This document shows, piece after piece, positions 48,439 through 57,873 of a stretch of DNA of 64,000 nt (position 1 is the first letter of the stretch; each line of letters opens with the position of its first letter). Position numbers and translations under genes: made by a program. The notes beneath the pieces are model-generated. The model searched no databases. It saw only the letters and a list, made by a program, of their open reading frames with translations, and was not told the DNA's origin. This stretch comes from Candidatus Peregrinibacteria bacterium HGW-Peregrinibacteria-1 (GTDB lineage: Bacteria; Patescibacteriota; Gracilibacteria; UBA1369; LOWO2-01-FULL-3), in NCBI GenBank assembly GCA_002839505.1, contig PGYE01000001.1, positions 771,995 through 835,994 of the forward strand, given 5' to 3'.

Positions 48439-49008
48439 CTACCCTAGCTTAATAATTTCATATTCCACCACACCAGCCGGAACAATCACCTTACACTTAT
48501 CACCTTTTTCCCTATCCAACAAAGCATTCCCTAGCGGAGATTCATTGGAGATTTTCCCCTCAAAAGGATTGGCCTCAGTCGATCCCACGATAGTGTAGGT
48601 CTCATCCAACGACTTTGTTAAATTCTTCAAATAAACTGTCGTACCCAGCTGCACCGAATTTCTACCAGTAGCCTTACCACTAATCACCTTAGAATTCTTA
48701 ATCATTCTCTCAAGCTCCAAAATACGCCCCTCCACGAAAGCCTGCTCATTCTTTGCCTCCTCATACTCAGAGTTCTCCGAAAGATCACCATAAGAAATTG
48801 CCTCTTTCAACCTCGCCGCAACTTCCTTCTTTTTAGCCGTTGTCAAAAAGTTGTACTCCTCCTTAAGTTTATCCAGCCCCTCCTTAGTAACCAATACTAC
48901 CTTTTCTCCATCCTCAGTAAAAATATCCTCACGAACATCCAAAATATCTTTTACTTTCGCATCCTTACTTGCTGTTTTTTTAGTAACCTTCTTTTTAACA
49001 GTAGCCAT
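48439..49008 (-). CDS. greA: Transcription elongation factor GreA
   Basis: Rescues backtracked RNA polymerase by stimulating transcript cleavage. After a Lys-rich, probably disordered extension of about 35 residues, the protein has the coiled-coil domain with the acidic tip motif (ISYGDLSENSEYEEAKNEQ) and the C-terminal FKBP-like domain (VYLKNLTKSLDETYTIVG, SPLGNALLDREKGDK). The core has the usual 155 residues. It is the last gene of the minus-strand run after rpoD, 27 bases downstream. Confidence 0.94.
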   Translation of the reverse strand: MATVKKKVTKKTASKDAKVKDILDVREDIFTEDGEKVVLVTKEGLDKLKEEYNFLTTAKKKEVAARLKEAISYGDLSENSEYEEAKNEQAFVEGRILELERMIKNSKVISGKATGRNSVQLGTTVYLKNLTKSLDETYTIVGSTEANPFEGKISNESPLGNALLDREKGDKCKVIVPAGVVEYEIIKLG

Positions 49009-49035
49009 ATTTCTTAATTATTTAATATTTTAAAC

Positions 49036-50256
49036 TTAATTGGACTTTATCTTAGCACTAGTAGGGTGCTCCTTCAACTTTTGCAACACCTTAGCCTCAA
49101 TTTGACGAATACGCTCACGAGTCACATGAAATTCCTGCCCCACTTCCTCCAGCGTATGTCCGACTCCATCCTTCAAACCAAATCTCATTTCAATAATCTT
49201 CCTTTCTCTTGGCGACAAATACTGCAACATCTCATGAATATTCTCCTTTAACAACTGACGGTTAGTGGCCTCCATCGGCGACAAAGCGTCATCATCCTCA
49301 ATAAAATCTCCCAATTTACTATCTTCCTCCGTACCAACCGGAGCCTCCAATGAAACAATATCCTGAGATATCTTTTTAATATGTCGCACCTTCTTAATAT
49401 CCATATCCATCTCCGCCGCTAACTCCTCAATAAGTGGCTCTCTTCCAAGCTCTTGCACCAATCTTCTCTGCGCATGTGTCAACTTATTAATCGTCTCCAC
49501 CATATGAACCGGAATACGAATGGTACGCGCCTGATCGGCAATTGCTCTGGTAATAGCCTGGCGTATCCACCAAGTAGCATATGTCGAAAACTTAAACCCA
49601 CGATTCGGATCAAATTTCTCAACCGCTCTAAACAAGCCGATATTTCCTTCCTGAATCAAATCCAAGAATGACAAACCCCTTCCAATATATTTTTTTGCGA
49701 TACTAACAACCAACCGCAAATTAGCCTCAGCTAATTTTGCCTTAGCAGACTGATCGCCCTTGGCAATTCTACGAGCCAAATCTATCTCTTCCTTGGCATT
49801 CAAGAGATCAACACGACCAATCTCAGATAAATACAAGCGAATCGAATCATTAGCAATCTCCTTAAACTCGGCCGCCTTGCGCTTTTTCTCCTCCTTTTTA
49901 TCGCTAACCGTCAACAAAGAAGGCCTATCCTCATCTTCTTCGTCGCCCTCCTCGTCTCCATCTTCCCCATCCTCAATAGCCGCAATTTCAACCACATCAG
50001 CATCATCCAATAAATTAGCATCAGAAATCAAAGAATCCTGGGTATCCATCACCTCAATACCAAGATCCATAAACAAAGTATAAAGATCATCCAGTAAAAC
50101 CAGATCCGTCTCAATTTTTGGAATCGCCTTCAACAACTCTTGCTGCGTAATAAAACCTTGCTCCTTCCCCTTCTTAATAAGATCCTTAACCTGTGGTGGA
50201 AACTTCTCTAACTGCTCATCGGTCGGGTGCGCAATAAATTTTGTAGTTCTAGCCAT
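49036..50256 (-). CDS. rpoD: Primary sigma factor (RpoD/SigA)
   Basis: Housekeeping sigma-70 factor, 406 residues. An N-terminal region 1.1-like domain is followed by an acidic linker (residues 90-112). Conserved regions follow: 1.2 ([20 protein letters not shown]), 2 ([20 protein letters not shown] and [15 protein letters not shown]), 3, and 4.2 ([20 protein letters not shown]). The TTG-17-TATAAT-like promoters found in the window fit such a sigma. It begins three bases after dnaG, the classic macromolecular-synthesis pair. Confidence 0.96.
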   Translation of the reverse strand: MARTTKFIAHPTDEQLEKFPPQVKDLIKKGKEQGFITQQELLKAIPKIETDLVLLDDLYTLFMDLGIEVMDTQDSLISDANLLDDADVVEIAAIEDGEDGDEEGDEEDEDRPSLLTVSDKKEEKKRKAAEFKEIANDSIRLYLSEIGRVDLLNAKEEIDLARRIAKGDQSAKAKLAEANLRLVVSIAKKYIGRGLSFLDLIQEGNIGLFRAVEKFDPNRGFKFSTYATWWIRQAITRAIADQARTIRIPVHMVETINKLTHAQRRLVQELGREPLIEELAAEMDMDIKKVRHIKKISQDIVSLEAPVGTEEDSKLGDFIEDDDALSPMEATNRQLLKENIHEMLQYLSPRERKIIEMRFGLKDGVGHTLEEVGQEFHVTRERIRQIEAKVLQKLKEHPTSAKIKSN

Positions 50257-50259
50257 AGA

Positions 50260-52032
50260 TTACTTTAATAATAAATTTTGATATCGATCAAGTAAATCCA
50301 AAAGTTTTACCTTGTCTCCTTTTAATTCTGCCTCTCCTATCTCCTTCTTTAAACCATCAAGCACACTCCGTCTTCCCCTCACACGAACCTTCTCAGCCAA
50401 ATACTTGACCTCCAACTTTAAATCCAACTCCCCAAACCCCTGATATTTATCAGCTATATAAACAGCAAGAATCAAAAACCTTTTCGCGATATCATCCCCA
50501 AACTCTGTAAAAAACTCCGTATAATCATTAGACAATCGGCCAGAATTATAGTTATCTAGCAACTTTTTGTAAATAGATTTCCTCTCATGAGTGAAATCCT
50601 CTTCGCTAAGATCATCCCCAATCTCTTCCAAAAGATCAGGCGAAGACATCAATAAGGACAATAACACCTCTTCACTATCAAATTTAATTCTATCCTCATC
50701 CTTTGCCTCACCCTTATTACGCCTTGCCGGATGCCGAGAATTCAATTTTAAAATAGAAATTTCATTTTTCAGTGCCTCCACACCAACACCAATTTTCAAA
50801 GACAAATCCTTTAAGTAATATTCTTGCAACACTGGGGACATTTTCGCATACAAAGGCAGCGCCATTCCAATCAACTTCGTTAAACCACTGGCCGTCTTGT
50901 AATCACAAGTCTTTAAAAGCCTATCAACATAGTGCAAAAGAAAATCCTTAGCACCCTCAACATCAGACGCAAACCCTTCAACCCCTCCATTCATAATTCT
51001 GTCAGCTGGATCCTTAGACCCCCCATTTAGATTGATTGTTTTCAACACGACACCTTCTCCAGCCAACACATCATAAGCCCTCTTGGAAGCCTCAAATCCC
51101 GCTTCATCACCATCAAAACACGAATACACATTTTCTGTTAATCTCTTAACCAGCTTCACCTGCTTCTCTGTCAGAGCCGTTCCACATGTTGCCACAACAT
51201 TATCAAATCCAAACTGATGCGGGATCAAAACATCAAAATACCCCTCAACCAAAATAACTTTATCTTGCTTCTTTATCGCGTCCTTAGCCTTGAAAAAACC
51301 ATACAATATCGAACTCTTATCATAAATAACATTCTCCGGAGAGTTTAAATACTTAGGCTGCTGGTCACTCTTAAGCGCCCTTCCTCCAAAACCACAAACC
51401 TGCCCTCGTGAATTCATAATAGGGAACATCAGCCTCAATCTAAACTTGTCGAAAATATCTCCACCCCCTATCTTTTTTGTTGAAGCCAATCCGGACTTCA
51501 AAAGACAGTCCTTGCCAACACCCTCTTTTAACAACATTGGATATAAAGCATCGTAAGCATCCGGAGCAAAACCAAGCTTCCACGCCTTAATCATTTCATC
51601 CTTCAATCCCCTTCGATACAAATACTGTAAAACTTTGCCTCCCTCTTCAGTATCCCACAACTGACTCTTATAGAAATCTGCCGCAAGCAAGTGCGCCTTA
51701 AAAAACTCATCCCTCTCATCTTTCGTCACCCTCACACCTGACATTTTTTTATCATCAAGCTTAACTCCCGCCCTGTCAGCCAAAGTTTTCAAGGCTTCAG
51801 TAAAAGTTGCCCCCTCAATCTCCTGAACAAAAGTAAAAATATCCCCACCCTTATTACAGCCAAAGCAATGACATATTTGCTTTTCCGTACTAACCACAAA
51901 ACTTGGCGACTTTTCGCTGTGAAAAGGGCAAAGCCCCTTATAATTACGCCCCATCTTCTTCAATTGCACATATCCACCGACTACATCAACAATATCAAGC
52001 TTTCCCTTAATTTCTGACACTGGATCAATCAT
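50260..52032 (-). CDS. dnaG: DNA primase
   Basis: Makes RNA primers for replication. The 590-residue protein starts at the ATG at 52032 (a GTG one codon upstream is the alternative; an AAGGAG lies just before both). The CHC2 zinc ribbon (GLCPFHSEKSPSF and ICHCFGCNKGGD) is followed by the catalytic core and TOPRIM motifs (KVILVEGYFDVL near residue 259 and CFDGDEAG) and a helical C-terminal part for DnaB contact. It overlaps the end of the wecA-like gene by eight bases and precedes rpoD. Confidence 0.95.
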   Translation of the reverse strand: MIDPVSEIKGKLDIVDVVGGYVQLKKMGRNYKGLCPFHSEKSPSFVVSTEKQICHCFGCNKGGDIFTFVQEIEGATFTEALKTLADRAGVKLDDKKMSGVRVTKDERDEFFKAHLLAADFYKSQLWDTEEGGKVLQYLYRRGLKDEMIKAWKLGFAPDAYDALYPMLLKEGVGKDCLLKSGLASTKKIGGGDIFDKFRLRLMFPIMNSRGQVCGFGGRALKSDQQPKYLNSPENVIYDKSSILYGFFKAKDAIKKQDKVILVEGYFDVLIPHQFGFDNVVATCGTALTEKQVKLVKRLTENVYSCFDGDEAGFEASKRAYDVLAGEGVVLKTINLNGGSKDPADRIMNGGVEGFASDVEGAKDFLLHYVDRLLKTCDYKTASGLTKLIGMALPLYAKMSPVLQEYYLKDLSLKIGVGVEALKNEISILKLNSRHPARRNKGEAKDEDRIKFDSEEVLLSLLMSSPDLLEEIGDDLSEEDFTHERKSIYKKLLDNYNSGRLSNDYTEFFTEFGDDIAKRFLILAVYIADKYQGFGELDLKLEVKYLAEKVRVRGRRSVLDGLKKEIGEAELKGDKVKLLDLLDRYQNLLLK

Positions 52033-53110
52033 CACTCCTTGGTTTTACAAATTTATCATCCCTTTTACTACCATAGTGTACAAGCATAAAAGCAAGTAAC
52101 AACATCAAAATCAATAATGCCAAAAGCATAAAAATCTTCTGCTTACTATCAATAAACATCACCGCCATGGCCCCCAAAATAAAAGTAACAAACAAATAAA
52201 CAACAACCACCATGCGCTCAGAGAAACCAATCCTCAATAGTCGATGATGCAAATGATTTAAATCTCCCTTCCAAAACTTACCTCCGCTACGAATTCGCCT
52301 AAACACCACCCACACCATATCCAAAATTGGAATCCCTAAAACTAAAAACGCTGTCGCCACCTTCCCTCCCGAATATATCGCCAGTGTAGCAACCACAAAT
52401 CCCAAAAATGTACTGCCAGTATCTCCCATCAATATTCTCGATTTTGGAAAATCAAAGATAAGAAACGCCAAACTAACCATCGCCAAAATAAGCGACAAAA
52501 CAGCCACATAACTTTGTGAAATTAAATCCGTATGTAAAGCAGGATTAATACTTAGAAAAAACAAAGTCAAACCCGCCAAAAAAGCAACACCACTACTCAA
52601 ACCACTAACGCCATCAACAAAATTCATCGTATTCACCAAAGTCATCACCCAAAGCACCGTAAATAGTGCCCCAAATACTGGTACCCCAAGCCATAACCAA
52701 GAATTGAGCTCAACCACGCCCCAAAAAGGAACATTAAAAGAAAGGATTCCAATTCCACTAAACACAAGGATCAACGCCGCCACCAACTGGACCGCCAATC
52801 GAATCCAAGGAGGCAGTCCCCTATAATCATCAATCAACCCAAGAACAACCAGTATAAATGCCGCCAATAAAAACATTCCCAACTGCAAACTCCAAGGAAC
52901 GAATATCAAAGCGGAAAACACAAAAGCTAAAAAAATCGCAATTCCCCCGTAATAAGGGATTGGTTTCCTGTTCAATCCGTACCGATGAGGCCTATCCATC
53001 AACCCCAAAACAGGGAAGAGCTTCAATGCGATAAATATCAACAAACAGGAGATCAAAAAAACCACCCCTGCAATCAACCAATAATTAATAAAAACTTCAC
53101 CAATCACCAT
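52025..53110 (-). CDS. Polyprenyl-phosphate N-acetylhexosamine-1-phosphate transferase (WecA/TagO family)
   Basis: Starts lipid-linked glycan synthesis by transferring a sugar-1-phosphate to undecaprenyl phosphate. About ten membrane spans are visible with family motifs MDRPHRYGLNRKPIPYYGG, a DDYRGLPP segment, NFVDGVSGLSSG, GDTGSTFLGF and the His-rich HLHHRLLRIG loop. These favour WecA/TagO over MraY. Start choice is uncertain: ATG at 53110 gives one clean span before the first motif; an ATG at 53149 and a TTG at 53161 would add 13-17 residues. The stop is TGA, inside the dnaG start. Pairs logically with the glycosyltransferases and O-antigen-ligase-like gene. Confidence 0.88.
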   Translation of the reverse strand: MVIGEVFINYWLIAGVVFLISCLLIFIALKLFPVLGLMDRPHRYGLNRKPIPYYGGIAIFLAFVFSALIFVPWSLQLGMFLLAAFILVVLGLIDDYRGLPPWIRLAVQLVAALILVFSGIGILSFNVPFWGVVELNSWLWLGVPVFGALFTVLWVMTLVNTMNFVDGVSGLSSGVAFLAGLTLFFLSINPALHTDLISQSYVAVLSLILAMVSLAFLIFDFPKSRILMGDTGSTFLGFVVATLAIYSGGKVATAFLVLGIPILDMVWVVFRRIRSGGKFWKGDLNHLHHRLLRIGFSERMVVVVYLFVTFILGAMAVMFIDSKQKIFMLLALLILMLLLAFMLVHYGSKRDDKFVKPRSDD

Positions 53111-53274
53111 ATTATTTAATAATTTCAGAAGCACTATACTAACTAACATCTCCAAATTCAAACCATAACAACAGAAGCCTATGTTCTATTTTTTTGAACA
53201 CTAACCTAAAAATACGCATATCTGACTATAAAGGGAAAAAACACACCACTGAACTATTTTTTTATTCATCAAAC

Positions 53275-54147
53275 TCAGCTCACATTTATCACCTTCTTGA
53301 ACTTAATTCCCTCCATAAATGGTTCGACCACACCAACCAACCTCCCCTCATGGAAAGCCATCGCCCATTCATAGTCTATTTTTTTCCCCATTAGTACTTT
53401 CCCATCAGCCAACCCTTGGATATCAACAGAATCCAGCTCCACGGAATACAGCCCAACTACAAACTCCTCCAAGGAAGACACCTCCGTGACATGACCCAAA
53501 GAATCTACTGCTTCATCTAAAGATACCGCATCGTCCAAATCAAAATCCGCCACCTTCAATCTCCTCAACTCCTTCACATATGCCCCCACCCCCATCAACT
53601 CGGATCCAAGATCATGGACCAAAGATCTAATATATGTCCCTGACCCACAACTGACCCGCATTCTCACCTCGGGCCAATCATATTCAGCAACCTCAACCCC
53701 ATAGACACGAACCTCTCTCGACTTAATATCAAAATCCACTCCAGATCGGGCCAATTCATAAGCTCTCTTTCCTGCAATTTTTAATGCAGAATACTTCGGC
53801 GGGACCTGATCAATAAGCCCCAGAAACCGCTCTTGTATAATTTTATTGATCTCTTCTTGTTCAATTTTATTGCTCACTCCTGTCGACACTATTTCTCCAT
53901 CAGCATCAAATGTGGTTGAAGTAGCACCAAACACAGCTAAAACCTCATAGACCTTATCGGCACCAATAAAATACTCCAAAAGTTTCGTTCCCTCCCCAAA
54001 AGCAATTAGCATCAGCCCACTGGCAAGAGGATCCAGCGTCCCTGCGTGTCCGACCTTCTTGACACCTAACACCGCCCTAACTCTCTTCACTACATCAAAA
54101 GAGGTCATGCCCGAAGGCTTATCCACCAATATAAACCCAGACTTCAT
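53275..54147 (-). CDS. truB: tRNA pseudouridine-55 synthase TruB
   Basis: Makes pseudouridine 55 in the T loop of tRNAs. The 290-residue protein (ATG at 54147; an upstream TTG is less likely) has SGFILVDKPSGMTSFDVV, GHAGTLDPLASGLM with the catalytic Asp, FDADGE, VPPKYSALKIAGKRAYEL and CGSGTYIRSLVHDLG, followed by a short C-terminal PUA-like part. It starts 18 bases after the end of the MurE-like gene. The 164 bases to the next gene downstream contain nothing I recognise. Confidence 0.95.
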   Translation of the reverse strand: MKSGFILVDKPSGMTSFDVVKRVRAVLGVKKVGHAGTLDPLASGLMLIAFGEGTKLLEYFIGADKVYEVLAVFGATSTTFDADGEIVSTGVSNKIEQEEINKIIQERFLGLIDQVPPKYSALKIAGKRAYELARSGVDFDIKSREVRVYGVEVAEYDWPEVRMRVSCGSGTYIRSLVHDLGSELMGVGAYVKELRRLKVADFDLDDAVSLDEAVDSLGHVTEVSSLEEFVVGLYSVELDSVDIQGLADGKVLMGKKIDYEWAMAFHEGRLVGVVEPFMEGIKFKKVINVS

Positions 54148-54165
54148 ATTAATTAGTGTCAAAAT

Positions 54166-55467
54166 TTAAATCTCAACATTCTTTATAGCTGACAATAGCT
54201 CCTTAATAACCTTTTTATCATTCCACGGCAATGCCCTGCCTCCAATCATGATGACCTCCTCCGCACCCTTTCCGGCCACTAAAACACAATCTCCAGCCTT
54301 GGCTAAATACAACGCCAGCCGAATAGCCTCACGCCGATCAGGAATCTTCCAAAACAAATCTCCTTCATTTCGTTTAATGCCCTCACTCACCTGTTCAACA
54401 ATCCCCCACTCATCCTCCGTATAAGGATCGTCATTAGTAACAATAACTACATCCGCATTCTCGTCAGCCACTCGTCCCATAACCATCCTCTTGGCCTTAT
54501 CCCGCCCTCCACCAGTCGCCCCGAATACCACAAACACCCTGCCCGGCGTAAGGCTCTTATACAGCTTTATAAGACTCTCTAACGCCTCCGGAGTATGAGC
54601 ATAGTCCACAACAACACTAAATTCCTCGTCGTTCTCAACATGTTCAAACCGGCCCGGAACATTCACGCTCTCCTTAAGTCCCCTCCGAATGTTTTCCAAC
54701 GGCACCTGCAAGGCTAAAGCAACTGCACTCGCCGCCAAGGCATTATAAACACTAAACTCTCCTGGCATATTAATCTCCACCTTTACCGCATTGTTTGGAA
54801 CATTAAGCATAAACTCAGCCCCCTCCGCACTTTTAACCAAATCTGTTGGATAAACAGTGGCGTTATTCAAACCATAAACCACCTTTTGATCCGCAAGAAA
54901 TTTATCAAAATATGAATAATACTTGTCATCCGAATTTAAGATCAAAACTTTTGGCACTCCCAGCTTCTTCTTACCCCGGGAAACCTGCTCAAAAAGCTTC
55001 CCCTTAGTCCTTAGATAAGCATTAAAACTACCATGGTACTCGACATGATCCGGGGTAATATTTGTTATCAAAGCAACATCAAAATTAATACCTAAAGTGC
55101 GATATTGGTCGATCGCATGTGAAGTAACCTCAATAACAGCATATTTGCAGCCCTCCATTACCATCCTTCGCAGCATTCGTTGAAGGAAAAAAGGGCCTAA
55201 AGTGCTTTGCTTCGTCGTATTTACCCACTTCATCTCGCCAATTTGAAAGTTCACAGTTGATGTCATGCCGACCGAATATCCGGCATCACGCAAAATATTG
55301 TTCACTAAATTAACAGTTGTGGTTTTCCCATTTGTCCCCGTAATACCTACCACAATCAGCTTATTAGCAGGAAACCGATACCAAACAGCTGCCACAAAAG
55401 CCTTTAACTTATGATAAGCCAACCGCAAAGGGTGCCGCTCCGGAATTAGTTCTTTCAAAAATTTCAT
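54166..55467 (-). CDS. MurE-like Mur ligase lacking the N-terminal domain
   Basis: ATP-dependent ligase related to UDP-MurNAc-tripeptide synthetase. The P-loop GITGTNGKTTT is at residue 42, whereas in full-length MurE it lies near residue 110, so the N-terminal UDP-binding domain is reduced to about 40 residues. The central and C-terminal domains are complete: EVTSHAIDQYRTLGINFDVA, NITPDHVEYHGSF, the carbamate-site Lys in LRTKGKLFEQ, VDYAHTPEALESLI and FGATGGGRDKAKR. The amino-acid-specificity loop reads DDPYTED rather than DNPR, so diaminopimelate cannot be assumed. Could act on peptidoglycan precursors or be a specialised Mur ligase. Confidence 0.85.
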   Translation of the reverse strand: MKFLKELIPERHPLRLAYHKLKAFVAAVWYRFPANKLIVVGITGTNGKTTTVNLVNNILRDAGYSVGMTSTVNFQIGEMKWVNTTKQSTLGPFFLQRMLRRMVMEGCKYAVIEVTSHAIDQYRTLGINFDVALITNITPDHVEYHGSFNAYLRTKGKLFEQVSRGKKKLGVPKVLILNSDDKYYSYFDKFLADQKVVYGLNNATVYPTDLVKSAEGAEFMLNVPNNAVKVEINMPGEFSVYNALAASAVALALQVPLENIRRGLKESVNVPGRFEHVENDEEFSVVVDYAHTPEALESLIKLYKSLTPGRVFVVFGATGGGRDKAKRMVMGRVADENADVVIVTNDDPYTEDEWGIVEQVSEGIKRNEGDLFWKIPDRREAIRLALYLAKAGDCVLVAGKGAEEVIMIGGRALPWNDKKVIKELLSAIKNVEI

Positions 55468-55497
55468 AACTAAAAATTACTATTACCACTGAAAACA

Positions 55498-55854
55498 TCA
55501 AGCCAAAATACTGCGTATCAAATCCACATCAATTCCAATCTGATGCCTCAAATCTTCCAAAGTATCAAATTTCTTTACCTCTCTTATCTTCTCGATCAAC
55601 CGCACCTCCACCTCTACCTCCTCGGGAATACTACCATCAAAATCCAATAAAAACGCCTCACAAATCTTGCGATCGTCATTAATAGTCGGCCTCGGCCCGA
55701 CATGAACAGCCGCAGGAAAAAAAGCACCATTAAAAGCCACCATCCCAGCAAAAACCCCTTCATTCATGCCATTATAGTTAATGTTTATCGTCGGAAAGCC
55801 CATCTTACGCCCCAATTTTTGACCCGTAACAACCGCACCCCTGATAATCTCCAT
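55498..55854 (-). CDS. Free-standing riboflavin kinase domain
   Basis: A 118-residue protein matching only the C-terminal flavokinase half of bifunctional RibF. It shows IIRGAVVTGQKLGRKMGFPT (the G-x-V...GR-x-GFPT motif), AAVHVGPRPTI, EAFLLDFDGSIPEEVEVEVR and FDTLEDLRHQIGIDV. It would make FMN from riboflavin. The FAD synthetase half is absent and not found nearby, so FAD must come from another gene or the host environment. It is the first gene of the murE-truB minus-strand run. Confidence 0.87.
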   Translation of the reverse strand: MEIIRGAVVTGQKLGRKMGFPTININYNGMNEGVFAGMVAFNGAFFPAAVHVGPRPTINDDRKICEAFLLDFDGSIPEEVEVEVRLIEKIREVKKFDTLEDLRHQIGIDVDLIRSILA

Positions 55855-55928
55855 TAAATTTTAATTATGACTACCACACACATAACATTAAATATAAACT
55901 CAACACAAAGTAAACTTTTTAAAAAACC

Positions 55929-57140
55929 ATGAAAAAAATCGTCTCATTCTCAATTCTCCTCACACTATTTTTCCTTCAATCATACCTTATTCGCTTCAAC
56001 ATTGGCGCCTACCCGACCAATCTTCTGGAAATACTAATTCTTATCTCCACCGCCTTCTTCATAATAGAAAGATTTAAAACAAAACAAATTCTCCAAACCC
56101 TCAAGAACACACTGCAATACCAGGTCATCATCGCAATCACCATCCTCATCCTTATCTCCATCGCCACAACAGGCACCAACATCAACATCGATCTTATCCG
56201 TTATGTAAAATTCTTCGTTTTTGCAGCAATCCTAACCTTCATAACGCTTGAAACCTTTAAGTCTAGCGAAACAAGAAAATCCATATTGAAAGCAGCCGGA
56301 CTCGGAGCCTTAGCCTTCGGAATATTTTCAATTATATACAACCTCATCGGCTTCAATGTCACCCACGACTTAAGACTTCTTGGGCCACTGGATTCCGCTG
56401 TCTACCTCGCCTATTACTTAGCTCCATTCAGCATCTATTTCATCTTAGAATCCTTTAAGTCAAAAAGAAAATCCGAACTACTCTTTGGAATACTACTCTT
56501 CACTATAATCCTTTTAACTCGATCTATCGGCGCGATCGGCGGAGTATTAATCGTTACTGGCCTATTTCTATTAAAAGAAACGCCCCATAAGTTCCTTCGC
56601 ACCAGATTATTCAAAACCATCGCCACCGCCATCGCCGTCATCTTCATAGTAATGACCGTAAAAACAAAGATCATCCCCGCAATAGAAACAAATTATTCCA
56701 GTTTAAACGAAAGAAACGAAATATGGCAGGTTGCAATCGAATCACTACAAACGCCAACAAACTTAATCTGGGGGCTTGGCTATGGACAATTCCAACCTTA
56801 CTTCGAAGAAAACGCCGAAAGCATCCTGAATCGCCCACCTTTGGACACCAAAGTCCTTCAACCACACAACCTATTCTTACTATCCTGGGCCAATTTTGGA
56901 CTACTTGGTTTGATCGGACTCATGTACTTAATTATTAGAACCGTCAAAACAACCAATACCTCACAGCTCAACAAAATTCTAAGCTTCATGTTGTTATACT
57001 TTTTCCTCCATGGACAAATTGACACTCCCTACTTCAAAAACGACATGCTCCTTATCATCATCCTTCTCCTAGAAATGGCCACCATAAACACCGCCAGCAA
57101 GAAATCAGCTCCAAAGTTAATCGATTCAGGACTGACCTAA
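55929..57140 (+). CDS. O-antigen ligase/polymerase (Wzy/WaaL-like) membrane protein
   Basis: A 403-residue protein with about eleven membrane spans and one large external loop near residues 255-310 containing RNEIWQVAIESLQTPTNLIW, GLGYGQFQPYF and QPHNLFLLSWANFGLLGLIG. This is the hallmark loop of O-antigen ligases and Wzy polymerases, with the PHN motif. It would join or polymerise lipid-linked oligosaccharides outside the membrane. Together with the WecA-like, ManC and GT4 genes it indicates a surface glycan. The end overlaps the convergent tpi gene by four bases. Confidence 0.8.
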   Translation: MKKIVSFSILLTLFFLQSYLIRFNIGAYPTNLLEILILISTAFFIIERFKTKQILQTLKNTLQYQVIIAITILILISIATTGTNINIDLIRYVKFFVFAAILTFITLETFKSSETRKSILKAAGLGALAFGIFSIIYNLIGFNVTHDLRLLGPLDSAVYLAYYLAPFSIYFILESFKSKRKSELLFGILLFTIILLTRSIGAIGGVLIVTGLFLLKETPHKFLRTRLFKTIATAIAVIFIVMTVKTKIIPAIETNYSSLNERNEIWQVAIESLQTPTNLIWGLGYGQFQPYFEENAESILNRPPLDTKVLQPHNLFLLSWANFGLLGLIGLMYLIIRTVKTTNTSQLNKILSFMLLYFFLHGQIDTPYFKNDMLLIIILLLEMATINTASKKSAPKLIDSGLT

Positions 57141-57802
57141 TATCGCTTAAGAGCTTCAGCTAAATCTCTCAATACCATCTCGGGATCATCAGCCCTCACA
57201 ACCCCCGACGCCAACAAAACACCACTGGCACCAAGCGCCAAAGAAGTTCGCACATCGCTACCATTTCGAATTCCCGCACCAACAATCACATTCCCACGCC
57301 CTAGTTCAGACACCGCCTTTTCAATCATGGCTGGATCTGCCTCCGCCACAGAAAGATCTCCGCCTATCAAGCCCGGAGGCTCAACTGCAATCATATCGGG
57401 GTTATATTTTTTAACAACCTCTCCCTGCTCCGGACTATCCACACACACCACCGTAAAAAGTCCTGCATCCCGCGCCCGTGAAACACACTCCCCCAACATA
57501 ACATACTCCAGCGGGCGCTCCGCATGATTCAAAAGCACCCCATATGCCCCCTTTTCAAAAAGCATATCCGCACTGATCGAGCCAGTATGGCTGCCATATC
57601 CGACCGGATCCATCCCCTGCGCAAAAACCGGGATCTTCACCCGCCTAGCAATTGCTTCCAGATCCAAAAAATTCACCACAATCGCGATCGACACCCCCAT
57701 TTCCGCAGCAATTTTCTCGTGCAAGATTGCCATCTCTAAGGCCGCATCTCCCGTGCCCTGCTCATACAGCTTAAAATTTACAATTATTGTCGGTAATTCC
57801 AT
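57137..57802 (-). CDS. tpiA: Triosephosphate isomerase, archaeal-type
   Basis: Interconverts dihydroxyacetone phosphate and glyceraldehyde-3-phosphate. The 221-residue protein is about 30 residues shorter than bacterial TIM and follows the archaeal form throughout: IIVNFKLYE with catalytic Lys11, VFAQGMDPVGYGSHTGSISA, GAYGVLLNHAERPLEY with the catalytic His, AVEPPGLIGGD with the catalytic Glu near residue 140, and GAGIRNGSDVRTSLALGASG. Bacterial TIM would show YEPVWAIGTG. The frame runs on to 58150, but a strong Shine-Dalgarno four bases before the ATG at 57802 fixes the start. It overlaps the end of the convergent ligase gene. Confidence 0.93.
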   Translation of the reverse strand: MELPTIIVNFKLYEQGTGDAALEMAILHEKIAAEMGVSIAIVVNFLDLEAIARRVKIPVFAQGMDPVGYGSHTGSISADMLFEKGAYGVLLNHAERPLEYVMLGECVSRARDAGLFTVVCVDSPEQGEVVKKYNPDMIAVEPPGLIGGDLSVAEADPAMIEKAVSELGRGNVIVGAGIRNGSDVRTSLALGASGVLLASGVVRADDPEMVLRDLAEALKRY

Positions 57803-57806
57803 GAAA

Positions 57807-57812
57807 CCTCCT
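57807..57812 (-). promoter_or_regulatory. Strong Shine-Dalgarno of tpiA
   Basis: Minus-strand AGGAGG is four bases from the ATG at 57802. It decides the start against a much longer upstream frame and is one of very few clear Shine-Dalgarno sequences in the window. Confidence 0.85.
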
Positions 57813-57814
57813 GT

Positions 57815-57843
57815 TTGATAAAAATCACTTAATATGATAAAAT
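57815..57843 (+). promoter_or_regulatory. Promoter of the 1484-residue protein
   Basis: TTGATA (57815-57820) and TAAAAT (57838-57843) are 17 bases apart; each differs from consensus at one position. The -10 overlaps an imperfect inverted repeat (TGATAAAAT at 57835-57843 with ATTTATCA downstream) that could be an operator. Predicted leader about 24 bases. Confidence 0.65.
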
Positions 57844-57873
57844 GATCGGATACATTTATCACTTTAAACAAAA

